This document shows, one piece after another, positions 51,177 to 60,392 of a stretch of DNA of 64,000 bases. The DNA is taken from the NCBI GenBank assembly GCA_000024525.1, contig CP001769.1, forward strand, positions 1 through 64,000, written 5' to 3'. The stretch is from Spirosoma linguale DSM 74. GTDB lineage: Bacteria > Bacteroidota > Bacteroidia > Cytophagales > Spirosomataceae. Below the pieces are notes generated by a model that saw only the letters and a list, made by a program, of their open reading frames with translations, was not told the DNA's origin and did no database searches. The stretch's first letter is position 1. Every line of letters begins with the position of its first letter. Both the position numbers and the translations under genes were made by a program.

Positions 51177-53501
51177 CTACTGCTTCACTATTTTCCTGAC
51201 TACTTTACTTTGTCCGGCCTGAATGGTGAGCAGGTATACGCCCATCGCAGCGGGTAGTTGAATGGATTCTGAAATTGAGGTGACCCGCCCAAACTGCTTT
51301 TGAAATACAGGGTGCCCCTGTGCATTGAACAGTGTCAGGCTCACGTCTTTCTTTTGCGTTGTTTCCAGTTCAATGAAGACCAGTTCATGAGCCGGATTGG
51401 GGTAAACGTTCAACTGGCCACCTGCAAACGGTTGTTCGGCCGTTGGGAGAAGTACCATTATCGTAGCCTCTCCCGACGCGGTGCCTACCCCACAGTTATT
51501 CTCAACACGCGTCACTGTATACTGGATAGTTTTCTCGGGTTGACGCGTCACAATCGTCGGGTTAATGTCTCCTATAAACGTCGTACCGTCCGACAGGCTA
51601 CCTCGCCAGGGACCATCGCCCGTGAAGTTGAGTGTTAGCGAAACCGATTGTCCCTGCAACACGGTTGTTGAGCCGGTTAAGGTCGCTGTTGGGGCTGGTT
51701 TTACCGTAAAAACATCGCTCGCAATAAGTTGAACATAGGAAATACCACGCGGTTTTACCCGTAGCTTATAGCCTGTTCCGGGCAGTATGCCAGTGGGTAG
51801 GGTGGCTTTCAGGGCACTTAACGTACCTGACCCAATGACCTGTTCGGGTGTGAAGTTTCCCGAAGCATCGGATAATAACACATCATACTGCCAGCTACCC
51901 GCTTTGGTCGTGTTCTCAAGTGTGGTGATGAATGCAACAGAACTTCCGGCGCAGAAAGTAGCCGGGGCCGCTATTTTGGTTGTCAATTTTGGCTGTTGTT
52001 GTACGGAGATGGTAAACTGGTCGGTCAGGCACTGGCGATCGTCGGTGACAGCGATCGGAATTGTACCCGACTGGTCGGCCACGTACCGGATGCTTCGGCT
52101 GGTCTTGCCGTCCGGCCATCGGTAGTCGCCTATCCAGGAGGCTGTCAGCTGAAGCGTATCGCCATATTCGGCCGTTAAGGAGGCTGTTTTGTTCACATTC
52201 TTCATGATGGTGAACTTGTCCTGCACAGAGCCGTCGGCCATTACCAGCTGAGCGTCCAGCCGGTTATCGGTTATGTCCAGCAGCATCGAACCCCCAAGTG
52301 TTGTGTTGTTATACACGGTGGCCGGGTGCGGAAAGCCGGGAGATTGCCCACCAAGTTGCCCGCCAGATCCATTAACGATATAAACGGTACCCTGGCCTTT
52401 GGTGAGAATGGGGCAGGAATTGGGTGAGCCATCATACCGTCCCGTTGTCGTTTCGGCGATATGATCTGCTTTGTCGAATGTATTGGCCAATCCCCGAAGG
52501 CCTTTAATCCGGTAAGTTCGTTCGTAGCCATGGCTATGCCCGTTCAGGACCAGGTCTACGCCATATCGCTCCAGAATTGGGGTCAAATTTTCCCGCAGGA
52601 GTTTCATGGACAGCTGCGTATCGGAATTATGACCGCCTTTGCTGTAAGGGGGATGGTGGAAAATGACGATTGTCCACGGGAGTTTATTGGCCGTCAGGTC
52701 ACGTTTTAACCACTGTACCTGAGCAGAGGTAGTGTCATATAACCGGTACTGTCCATCCGGCCGGCCCTGCGAGTCGAGCGAAACGAGGTGAACATTGCCA
52801 TAATCGGCTGAATAGTAGGACTTGGAATCGGAGGGGACACCACCAGCCTCACCCTTTTCCGGGAAAGCAAACAGTTTGTAATAAGCGACGTTGAAGTTGG
52901 TTTCACTATCGGCGTAATCGTGATTGCCGGGCGTTATAAAAAGTGGTGTGTTACGTAACGTTTGTGGATAAACGGAAAACACATACTGCTGAAATTCATC
53001 CTCAAAGCCGAATGAATAGGCGTTATCGCCGAGCCAGAGCCAAAGGTCGGCCGGGCGGTTGGCTGTAGCCTTCTGATAAGCCTGATAAACGTTTCGCTGG
53101 TTTTCCGAGCCGCTGCCGAAATCGCCTAATGCCCATAAGCGTACAGGTCTGGTATCTCCAGCGGGTAGCGCTGTTTTTACGTAATAATCCGATCCATTTG
53201 TTAATTGGGTATCATCGAAGCCAACGGCATAGGCATACCGGGTGGCAGCTTGCAGGCCCGTTAGGGTCAGGCTGTGCTCAAGGGCTGGCTGCGATTCGCG
53301 GATGCTCTCTGTCAGTGAGCTTGCCGATCTGCCAAACCAGACCCGGCCCGTTATTGGCTGATCGGTACGCCAGCGAACGACGACTGATGTTGGGGTGACG
53401 ACCTGGAGATAGGGGCCCCTGACGAGTTTAGGGGCTTGAGCGCCAGCAAATTGACTAATGACTAAAAGAACACTTATGGGTAGGTAAAAATGTACATTCA
53501 T
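51177..53501 (-). CDS. Purple acid phosphatase-like, T9SS-exported
   Basis: 774 residues from the ATG at 53501 (MNVHFYLPISVLLVISQFAGA); a start at 53516 adds five residues. N-terminal fibronectin-like domain (GPYLQVVTPTSVVVRWRTDQ), then metallophosphoesterase core with the five motifs: GDFGSGSE, GDNAYS, GNHDYA, HHPPYSKGGHN, NGHSHGYER. Ig-like domains follow, and the C-terminal 80 residues are a T9SS type A domain (LNVYPNPAHELVFIEL..., tail GQSKVVRKIVKQ), so it is secreted or surface-attached. It frees phosphate from organic esters outside the cell. Confidence 0.93.
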   Translation of the reverse strand: MNVHFYLPISVLLVISQFAGAQAPKLVRGPYLQVVTPTSVVVRWRTDQPITGRVWFGRSASSLTESIRESQPALEHSLTLTGLQAATRYAYAVGFDDTQLTNGSDYYVKTALPAGDTRPVRLWALGDFGSGSENQRNVYQAYQKATANRPADLWLWLGDNAYSFGFEDEFQQYVFSVYPQTLRNTPLFITPGNHDYADSETNFNVAYYKLFAFPEKGEAGGVPSDSKSYYSADYGNVHLVSLDSQGRPDGQYRLYDTTSAQVQWLKRDLTANKLPWTIVIFHHPPYSKGGHNSDTQLSMKLLRENLTPILERYGVDLVLNGHSHGYERTYRIKGLRGLANTFDKADHIAETTTGRYDGSPNSCPILTKGQGTVYIVNGSGGQLGGQSPGFPHPATVYNNTTLGGSMLLDITDNRLDAQLVMADGSVQDKFTIMKNVNKTASLTAEYGDTLQLTASWIGDYRWPDGKTSRSIRYVADQSGTIPIAVTDDRQCLTDQFTISVQQQPKLTTKIAAPATFCAGSSVAFITTLENTTKAGSWQYDVLLSDASGNFTPEQVIGSGTLSALKATLPTGILPGTGYKLRVKPRGISYVQLIASDVFTVKPAPTATLTGSTTVLQGQSVSLTLNFTGDGPWRGSLSDGTTFIGDINPTIVTRQPEKTIQYTVTRVENNCGVGTASGEATIMVLLPTAEQPFAGGQLNVYPNPAHELVFIELETTQKKDVSLTLFNAQGHPVFQKQFGRVTSISESIQLPAAMGVYLLTIQAGQSKVVRKIVKQ

Positions 53502-53592
53502 CGTTACGGTGGTCACTAAATCTACCGTAAAAGTACATTTGGTACGAGTAACATCCTAAGATCAGAACGTTAACCTCAGGGTAAGCGGTTAA

Positions 53593-53994
53593 CTATTTGT
53601 TGTTGATCAGTGCCTGATGCATCCGAAGTAGATACCGCACCGGCCAATCGCTCTGGTTATATGATTCCAACTGACTTAGCTTGAAAAGTAGTTGACGTTC
53701 AATCCGTCTTCGCTCCTCGGGCGGAAGGCTCTTCAAGGTATTGGGTAAGTCGAGAAGTACCTGATTCAATTGAACGCAGGCGGTTACCGGCAACGTAAAG
53801 TGGTTAGCCAGCCGTTCAACATCCGATAGCTTCCATAAGTCGGGCTTGGAACGTCGGTTCCGGATGGCGTTCCCGCTTAAGCCAACGGCAATCCCCAATT
53901 GCTCATCATTGAGCGAACACTCACGCAGCCGCCACATAACAGCCTGATAATTATTGATGAATGAGTGTAATGTAGTACGTAGATAGTCAACCAA
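53593..53994 (-). CDS. Helix-turn-helix protein
   Basis: 133 residues from a TTG; an ATG at 53937 (MWRLRECSLND) is the alternative. Residues about 25-70 (SLNDEQLGIAVGLSGNAIRNRRSKPDLWKLSDVERLANHF) have the helix-turn-helix of XRE-type DNA-binding domains, with a long C-terminal helical tail (LPPEERRRIERQLLFKLSQLE). Target unknown. It lies between the phosphatase gene and the ileS terminator, on the same strand, without clear partners. Confidence 0.6.
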   Translation of the reverse strand: MVDYLRTTLHSFINNYQAVMWRLRECSLNDEQLGIAVGLSGNAIRNRRSKPDLWKLSDVERLANHFTLPVTACVQLNQVLLDLPNTLKSLPPEERRRIERQLLFKLSQLESYNQSDWPVRYLLRMHQALINNK

Positions 53995-54127
53995 GGTATT
54001 AGGTGTTTAATGTATCGATTTTGTAAAAACTGATACATGCCTGTGTACAACATTCGTGCCGTTATAGAGGAACTTGCGTCCATTAGGTACAATCGGTATT
54101 CATGAAGCCGGGGTCTTGACTAAATGC

Positions 54128-54159
54128 AAAAAGTCACCCTGTTTATGGAGTGACTTTTT
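54128..54159. terminator. Intrinsic terminator of ileS
   Basis: Perfect 10-base stem AAAAAGTCAC / GTGACTTTTT, T-rich on both strands, 30 bases after the ileS stop. It may serve in both directions. Confidence 0.8.
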
Positions 54160-54188
54160 GATAGGCTATGACGACTACAATTGCTCTG

Positions 54189-57100
54189 CTAGGCCTTGTC
54201 GACAAGAACGCGTAACTGAAACTCGTCCATTTCGATCTCTGCTACGGCCGGTGATCCGTTTAGGTCGTTCACCAAATCGAGCGAAACGGCCTGAACTTCC
54301 TGCCGAATGTACGCGCTGTTGCTTTCAACCGCTTTGGCGAGCAGGTCGTGGTTATTTTCCAGCGTAATCCGAATCTTGTCCGTTACCGAGAAGTCGCGGT
54401 CTTTGCGCAGGTTCTGAATCCGGTTCACAAAGTCGCGGGCAATGCCTTCGCCACGCAGTTCATCGCTTAGGGTTACGTCCAGCGCCACGGTGATGCCGTC
54501 TTCACTGGCCACCAGCCAGCCCGGAATGTCTTCTGTCAGTATTTCGACATCGGCCAGGGTGATGGACTGGTTGAGCGATGGTATAACGAATTCGCCGGTT
54601 TGTTCCAGCCCCTTCAGTTCCTCTGCGCTCATCGCCGTTATACCGGCGGCTACGTCTTTCATCTGCTTGCCGAATTTAGGACCGAGAGCCTTAAAGTTCG
54701 GCTTCACTTTCTTCTTAAGGATACCGCTGGCATCGTCGACAAACTCAACCGCCTTTACGTTCACCTCCGACATGATGATCGGCGTGACGTGCTCGATCTG
54801 ACGGCGGGTGTCGGTGTTCAGAACGGGTACCAGCACGCGGCTCAACGGCTGACGTACTTTCAGCTTATGGCCCTTGCGCAGCGAGTGAACCAGCGACGAC
54901 ACCTGCTGGGCTAACTCCATCGACCGTTCCAGTTCGGCATCGATCAGCGTGTGGTCACCAACGGGGAAATCGGTCAGGTGAACGGAGACCGCGCCTTCGT
55001 TCAGATTCCGGTACAGCCAGTCGGCGTAGAACGGCGCAATCGGCGACATCAGTTGTGACACTGTCGACAAACACTCGTGCAGGGTTTCGTAGGCCGCCCG
55101 TTTGTCGGTGGTCAGTTCACCGTCGGGCGCGGCCCCGGTCCAGAAGCGCCGACGTGATAACCGAACGTACCAGTTAGACAGTTGATCGTTCACGAAATCC
55201 TGCACCAGCCGACCCGCTTTGGTTGGGTTATAACTGTCGAACTGCTCCTCAACGGCCAGGATCAGCGATTGCAGTTTGGACAGAATCCAGCGGTCGAGTT
55301 CCGGGCGTTCGGCTACGGGTACGGTCCGTCCGGCAAACGTGAACTGGTCGAGGTTAGCGTAGAGGGCAAAGAAATTATAGGTGTTCGACAGCGTGCCGAA
55401 CAGTTTCCGCTGCACCTCGCCAATACCGTCCGTATTGAATTTCAGGTTATCCCAGGGTTCGGCGTTGGTAATCATGTACCAGCGCGTGGCATCGGCCCCG
55501 TACTTGTCCAATGTCTCGAACGGATTCACCGCGTTGCCAAGCCGCTTCGACATTTTGTTGCCGTTTTTATCCAGCACCAGCCCCGTCGACACCACGTTTT
55601 TGAACGCTACCGAATCGAACAGCATACCGGCAATGGCGTGCAGCGTGAAGAACCAGCCCCGTGTCTGGTCGACGCCCTCGGAGATAAAATCAGCCGGGAA
55701 TGCCTTGTTAAATACATCCTGATTCTCGAACGGATAATGCCACTGGGCATACGGCATTGCGCCCGAATCGAACCAAACGTCGATCAGGTCGGACTCACGC
55801 TGCATCACCTGCCCGCTTTCCGAAACGAAATAGATTTCGTCAACGTACGGCCGGTGGAGATCAAATTCGATCTCTGGGTTGAGCTTATGGGCTACAACCG
55901 CATCGATAAACGATTTATTTTTGGCTTGTTGCTCTTCCGTCAATTTGCCCGAACTAACCGCCTGACTCGCCAGTTCCGTCAACTCCTCAATTGACCCCAC
56001 GCATACTTCCTCGCCACTCTCGCTGCGCCAGATCGGCAGGGGAGTGCCCCAGAAACGGCTGCGGCTGAGGTTCCAGTCGACGAGGTTTTCGAGCCAGTTG
56101 CCGAAGCGACCGGTGCCGGTGCTTTCGGGTTGCCAGTTGATGGTTTTGTTCAGTTCAACGAGCCGGTCTTTCTTCGCCGTCGTGCGGATAAACCAGCTAT
56201 CGAGTGGGTAATACAAAATCGGTTTGTCCGTCCGCCAGCAGTGCGGGTAAGGGTGTTCGTACTTCTCAACCCGAAAGGCTTTGTTCTCTTCTTTCAGCTT
56301 GATGGCAATGAGCACGTCGGTCGGTTTGAACTCCGGGTCTTCGCGCTCCTCATCGGAATAATATTCTTCCTTGACATAGCGACCGCCAAACTCACCGATC
56401 TCCTTCACAAACTGGCCGTGCTTGTCTACAACCGGAACTTCCTTGCCGGTTTCGTCTTTCACCATGATAGCCGGGATGCCTGCTGCCTGTGCCACCCGGA
56501 AGTCATCGGCACCAAACGTAGGTGACGTATGCACGACACCTGTACCGTCTTCGGTTGTCACGAAGTCGCCCAAGATAACTCTAAACGCCGGTTTATCGGG
56601 TTGGACATACGGCATCAATTGCTCATACTCGATACCTTCCAGATGCTGACCTTTAAACTCAGACACAATCGTCCAGGGAATCACTTTATCATTGGGCAGA
56701 TAGGCATCGAACGCCGGACTGTTCACCGCATCGACCTGTCCTTTCTCGTTCAGCCAGCGGCCAACCAGGTTTTTGGCCAGAACCACATGTACCGGAATGT
56801 GCGTGTAGGGGTTGAAGGTTTTCACCAGCACATAGTCGATGTTGGCGCCTACGGTCAAGGCTGAGTTGGCGGGTAGTGTCCAGGGCGTGGTGGTCCAGGC
56901 CAGGATATACACGTCGGCATCGGCCGAGTCAAAGAACAAAAAGCCCGATTTGCCGGTGGGTTTCACCTTAAACTGGGCCACAATAGTCGTGTCGCGCACG
57001 TCCTTGTAGGTGCCGGGCATGTTCAGCTCGTGCGAGCTGAGGCCCGTTCCTGCTTTGGGCGAATAGGGCTGGATGGTATAGCCTTTGTAGAGCAGATCCT

Positions 57101-57635
57101 GGTCGTACAGCTTTTTCAGCAGCGACCATACCGACTCGATGTATTCGTTTTTATAGGTGATATACGGGTTTTCGAGGTCGACCCAATAGCCCATCTTCTC
57201 GGTCAGGCTGTTCCACTGGTCGGTGAAGCGCATGACCGTTTCGCGGCACTTGCGGTTGTATTCTTCCACGCTGATACCGCCTTCCGACTCGGGTTTGCCG
57301 ATATCGTCTTTGGTGATGCCTAACTCTTTTTCGACCTGTAGCTCAATGGGCAGGCCGTGGGTATCCCAACCGCCTTTCCGCTCGACCTGAAAGCCTTTGA
57401 GGGTTTTGTAACGGCAAAAAATATCCTTGATCGACCGGGCCATTACGTGGTGAATACCCGGCGTTCCATTCGCCGAAGGCGGCCCTTCATAAAAGGTAAA
57501 GCTGGGCTTCCCTTCGCGAATGGAAACCGACTTTTCGAAAACCTGATTCTGGTTCCAGTACGTTAAAACCTCGGCTGCGATCTGCGCATAATCGAGGGAC
57601 TCATATTGCTGGTATTTCACGTCTGAGAGGATCAT
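54189..57635 (-). CDS. ileS: Isoleucyl-tRNA synthetase
   Basis: 1148 residues, the longer eukaryote-like form usual in Bacteroidota. HIGH motif as GIHH (60-63, PPSANGTPGIHHVMAR), editing domain (about 200-400) with GTGVVHTSPTFGADDF, KMSKR near 690 (NKMSKRLGN), then the anticodon-binding domain (TDFPVGDHTL) and a C-terminal extension. It charges tRNA-Ile and edits Val. A TATCTTTG element lies 59 bases before the ATG. The form is one that is often less sensitive to pseudomonic acid, an inference from family only. Confidence 0.98.
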   Translation of the reverse strand: MILSDVKYQQYESLDYAQIAAEVLTYWNQNQVFEKSVSIREGKPSFTFYEGPPSANGTPGIHHVMARSIKDIFCRYKTLKGFQVERKGGWDTHGLPIELQVEKELGITKDDIGKPESEGGISVEEYNRKCRETVMRFTDQWNSLTEKMGYWVDLENPYITYKNEYIESVWSLLKKLYDQDLLYKGYTIQPYSPKAGTGLSSHELNMPGTYKDVRDTTIVAQFKVKPTGKSGFLFFDSADADVYILAWTTTPWTLPANSALTVGANIDYVLVKTFNPYTHIPVHVVLAKNLVGRWLNEKGQVDAVNSPAFDAYLPNDKVIPWTIVSEFKGQHLEGIEYEQLMPYVQPDKPAFRVILGDFVTTEDGTGVVHTSPTFGADDFRVAQAAGIPAIMVKDETGKEVPVVDKHGQFVKEIGEFGGRYVKEEYYSDEEREDPEFKPTDVLIAIKLKEENKAFRVEKYEHPYPHCWRTDKPILYYPLDSWFIRTTAKKDRLVELNKTINWQPESTGTGRFGNWLENLVDWNLSRSRFWGTPLPIWRSESGEEVCVGSIEELTELASQAVSSGKLTEEQQAKNKSFIDAVVAHKLNPEIEFDLHRPYVDEIYFVSESGQVMQRESDLIDVWFDSGAMPYAQWHYPFENQDVFNKAFPADFISEGVDQTRGWFFTLHAIAGMLFDSVAFKNVVSTGLVLDKNGNKMSKRLGNAVNPFETLDKYGADATRWYMITNAEPWDNLKFNTDGIGEVQRKLFGTLSNTYNFFALYANLDQFTFAGRTVPVAERPELDRWILSKLQSLILAVEEQFDSYNPTKAGRLVQDFVNDQLSNWYVRLSRRRFWTGAAPDGELTTDKRAAYETLHECLSTVSQLMSPIAPFYADWLYRNLNEGAVSVHLTDFPVGDHTLIDAELERSMELAQQVSSLVHSLRKGHKLKVRQPLSRVLVPVLNTDTRRQIEHVTPIIMSEVNVKAVEFVDDASGILKKKVKPNFKALGPKFGKQMKDVAAGITAMSAEELKGLEQTGEFVIPSLNQSITLADVEILTEDIPGWLVASEDGITVALDVTLSDELRGEGIARDFVNRIQNLRKDRDFSVTDKIRITLENNHDLLAKAVESNSAYIRQEVQAVSLDLVNDLNGSPAVAEIEMDEFQLRVLVDKA

Positions 57636-57694
57636 ACGCGCCAGTTGGTCTGTTTTTGACAGGTATAGCCAACGGGGCGGTTAAAAAATAAGTG

Positions 57695-57702
57695 CAAAGA
57701 TA
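57695..57702 (-). promoter_or_regulatory. TAnnTTTG -7 promoter element
   Basis: Minus-strand TATCTTTG, 59 bases upstream of the ileS ATG. Motif and position fit; -33 unclear. Confidence 0.45.
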
Positions 57703-57763
57703 GGGAAATAGCTGGCATAGGCGGGCTACTTCCCGAAAGCAAACGCTGTTGATGGTCAACAAA

Positions 57764-57788
57764 AAAGCGAACCGCTGTGGTTCGCTTT
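57764..57788 (-). terminator. Intrinsic terminator of the Rpn gene
   Basis: Perfect 10-base stem AAAGCGAACC / GGTTCGCTTT with a 5-base loop, followed on the minus strand by TTT, 26 bases after the Rpn stop. Confidence 0.8.
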
Positions 57789-57814
57789 GGCACATGGATG
57801 AACCAGCGCAAACC

Positions 57815-58840
57815 TTATGTTGTCTGAGTGCGGTTAATCTCAATAATAATAGCGTCTACTTCGGCCAGCGGCAGTTCAGCGGCTGTTGCAATGGTTGCAG
57901 CATCCAGATTCAAATTCAGCATAGCTTTGATGAATTTGATCTTATTTTGGCGTTCCTGTTGCTTCAGTAATTCTTCAGCGGCCATCATGGCTTGGCGACG
58001 TTCCAGTTCGCGGCCCTGCTGTATTAATTCCTCGGCGACCATCCTGGTCTGGCGACGTTCCAGTTCGCGACCTTCCTGTATTAATTCCTCGGCGACTGTC
58101 ATGGTAGACGATTCTATTTTTGACGAAATACGGCTAAATATACCAAATAGTTCAACTTTGGTCAAGTTGGCAGTGTATGACAAATAAAGAAAGCCCGTAC
58201 TGACGAAACGTTGCCCGGCTGTGGTATCCGTCAGTCGACGGACTACGTCGGCAAAGGCATCCAACAGGCGTGTCAGTTCGCGTTTACGACGGCTGTTTTG
58301 CAATAGAATGGCGGTAAGTCGGGCGTAATCGGACTGTAAGGTAGGCAGCCGTTCGTCGGAAAGCGTCGATAGGTCGATCAGCAGATACTCGAACGCTGGT
58401 AGATATGGCGTCAGCGTTTCATGCAGCGGAGCGAAGTAGTCGGGTATACTCCGTTGTTTCCAGCGCCGGTTGCCGTGGTATACCAGAACAGGCAGTACGG
58501 GCGTGAGCGGTTGTTTTTGTTTGATCTGACTCTCCCAGAGGTTGAGCAAATACCGGTTAATCTGAAAGTGCGGATACTCTTCGGTATAACTTTTATGCTC
58601 CAGCAAAATGACAAGCCGAATCGGCTGGCCATTGTACTGCACTGAAAAAACGAGATCGGCGAAATGCTCAGCTAACTGCTCGTCGGTAAACGTATCGACT
58701 TCACGGGTTAAAGTTGTGTAATCGATACGTTCGCGGACGGCCTCCGGGGCGAAGGCGTTCAAGAAGTCGATCAGAATCTCTGGCTGCGAAAACGACTCTT
58801 TAAAGAATCGGTCGTGCGGGTTGTCGGGTTGCGCTGCCAT
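57815..58840 (-). CDS. Rpn-family PD-(D/E)XK nuclease
   Basis: 341 residues from the ATG at 58840. The N-terminal half matches the Rpn recombination-promoting nuclease/putative transposase family: HDRFFKESFS at the start, the catalytic Asp in HFADLVFSVQYNG and Glu/Lys in ILLEHKS, a complete PD-(D/E)XK site. The C-terminal part has a 19-residue tandem repeat (VAEELIQEGRELERRQTRM type, two copies plus a partial third) encoded by 57-bp DNA repeats, likely a coiled coil. It follows the OmpA-like gene by TGATG (stop and start share one base), so they are coupled. Rpn proteins promote RecA-independent recombination; the exact role here is unknown. Confidence 0.88.
   Translation of the reverse strand: MAAQPDNPHDRFFKESFSQPEILIDFLNAFAPEAVRERIDYTTLTREVDTFTDEQLAEHFADLVFSVQYNGQPIRLVILLEHKSYTEEYPHFQINRYLLNLWESQIKQKQPLTPVLPVLVYHGNRRWKQRSIPDYFAPLHETLTPYLPAFEYLLIDLSTLSDERLPTLQSDYARLTAILLQNSRRKRELTRLLDAFADVVRRLTDTTAGQRFVSTGFLYLSYTANLTKVELFGIFSRISSKIESSTMTVAEELIQEGRELERRQTRMVAEELIQQGRELERRQAMMAAEELLKQQERQNKIKFIKAMLNLNLDAATIATAAELPLAEVDAIIIEINRTQTT
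57962..58095 (-). repeat. 57-bp intragenic tandem repeat
   Basis: Two near-identical 57-bp units and a diverged third, in frame, at the C-terminus of the Rpn gene. Units begin CTGTATTAATTCCTCGGCGA on the plus strand at 58019 and 58076. The frame-preserving unit allows copy-number change without breaking the gene. Confidence 0.8.
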
Positions 58841-60192
58841 CAAATTGCCAGAATGACAAACTCGACCCGGCGGTTCACCTTTCGTTCTTCATCCGTTCCT
58901 TTGGTGAGAATTGGTCGCGTGTCGCCGTAGCCGATGGTCTGGATGCGGTCGATATCGATGCCCTGCTGAACCAGATACCGCTGGCAGGCAATGACCCGGT
59001 CGCGGGAGAGTTGCAGGTTCTTATCGTGGTCGCCGATGATGTCGGTATGCCCTTCGAGCCGGATGCTCATGTTTGGGTTATCCTGCATCATGGAGACCAG
59101 CTTGTTCAACTCAGCAAAGGAGGCCGACAGCAGATTGGACTTCGACATTTCGAAGTAAATGTTTTTAAGCGTAACCTTGTCGCCCACGGCCAGGGGCGTC
59201 AGGGCAATGTCGCGGGTTAGTTTTTGTCCACCCGCCACTTTGCTCAAATCCAGCACACCGCTGGCCGACTGGTAGCCCCGCGCGGAGGCAATGTAGGTGT
59301 ATACCTGTCCTTTGTTAAGGCTCATGCGGTAGGCCCCCGTTGAGGCAAAGCTCTGCACTGAATCAATGGCCTGTTTGCTGGACGATAGTTGATAGTCGAT
59401 GGTTGCCGTTACGGGCCGTTTGCTTTTCGCATCGCTTACAATGCCCGACACGGACACCAACGTGGGTACAGGGGCTGGAGCTGGTTTGAGTGTTTCTTTT
59501 TTGGGAACATCCGTTCGGGGCGTCTCCATTTCACCGCCCGATTCACCGGATGGCTGCGGTAATGGGGTCTGCTTTTTAGGCAGCTTGGGAACAGGTGTGG
59601 GGGCTGGCGCTGGCGTCGCGGGTGGCGTATAGACAACTACGTCGGCGGGGTTGCGGACGTGGAGGTTGTAGATGTTCCAGCATACAATCAGGTCGTAATC
59701 GTTGCATTCAAACAAGTCAAAATTTTCCAACCCTTTATCTAATCGCTCGAAATAGATCGTGAAGGTAACTTGATCACCCGAATACGTTCTAAGTCGTTGC
59801 GGTTTCAGGGGAAGTCCTTCAATTTTAAGGAAGCCAAACTTACGGGCACCATTCGCGGCTACTAACTGCCCCGCCGGGTCGAATTCAATATAACCAGTTG
59901 GTATCAGTCTGCCGTTTTGGTCATACCTAGGCTTTCCTCGTTCGGTGTACGTCAAGTTCAAAATCGTGTAATCCTGTGTTAACCTAATGCTGTTGACCGT
60001 TACGCCGGGGTCGGCGGGGCGACCATTACCGGGCTGGTTACCCGAATTAGGATAGGTATCATCCGGCGATTGCTGGCCACCGGACGGGTACTGCTGCCCA
60101 CCGCCCGATGGGTAACCGGATGGATACGTGCCAAACATACAGGATGAACAGAGCCCAGCCAGAAAGAGGAATATAAGATAGCGTTGTGGCAT
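58840..60192 (-). CDS. OmpA-family lipoprotein
   Basis: 450 residues with lipoprotein signal (MPQRYLIFLFLAGLCSSC, lipobox LCSSC). After a Gly/Tyr/Pro/Ser-rich spacer, a beta domain (about 75-200), a Pro-rich linker (TPAPAPTPVPKLPKK), a carboxypeptidase-like beta domain (VSGIVSDAKSKRPVTATIDYQ) and the C-terminal OmpA domain (YFEMSKSNLL...IRLEGHTDIIGD...NLQLSRDRV...GYGDTRPI...RRVEFVILAI), whose conserved Asp and Arg contact peptidoglycan diaminopimelate. It links the outer membrane to the wall. Its stop overlaps the ATG of the Rpn gene. Confidence 0.9.
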   Translation of the reverse strand: MPQRYLIFLFLAGLCSSCMFGTYPSGYPSGGGQQYPSGGQQSPDDTYPNSGNQPGNGRPADPGVTVNSIRLTQDYTILNLTYTERGKPRYDQNGRLIPTGYIEFDPAGQLVAANGARKFGFLKIEGLPLKPQRLRTYSGDQVTFTIYFERLDKGLENFDLFECNDYDLIVCWNIYNLHVRNPADVVVYTPPATPAPAPTPVPKLPKKQTPLPQPSGESGGEMETPRTDVPKKETLKPAPAPVPTLVSVSGIVSDAKSKRPVTATIDYQLSSSKQAIDSVQSFASTGAYRMSLNKGQVYTYIASARGYQSASGVLDLSKVAGGQKLTRDIALTPLAVGDKVTLKNIYFEMSKSNLLSASFAELNKLVSMMQDNPNMSIRLEGHTDIIGDHDKNLQLSRDRVIACQRYLVQQGIDIDRIQTIGYGDTRPILTKGTDEERKVNRRVEFVILAI

Positions 60193-60392
60193 ATGCTACG
60201 GTGGGTGAGGGGTATGTGTCAGTGATTGATACACACGTTTGCGTTTGTACAGCCGTAAGACGGATGGGGTATTAAGATAGTAACATCGTCTCTGTCCATA
60301 CGTATGCCGCTATGATATACCGGTCAGTTAGTAGTAAAAATCAGCTGTCTTATTCTTACTACATCATATAAAGACTCTGAACCCTGCTGCTT

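Noticed and set aside
52963..52971. Perfect DnaA-box match (TGTGGATAA) in the phosphatase gene
   Set aside because: A single 9-base match is expected by chance about once per 130 kb per strand; no cluster, no AT-rich unwinding region.
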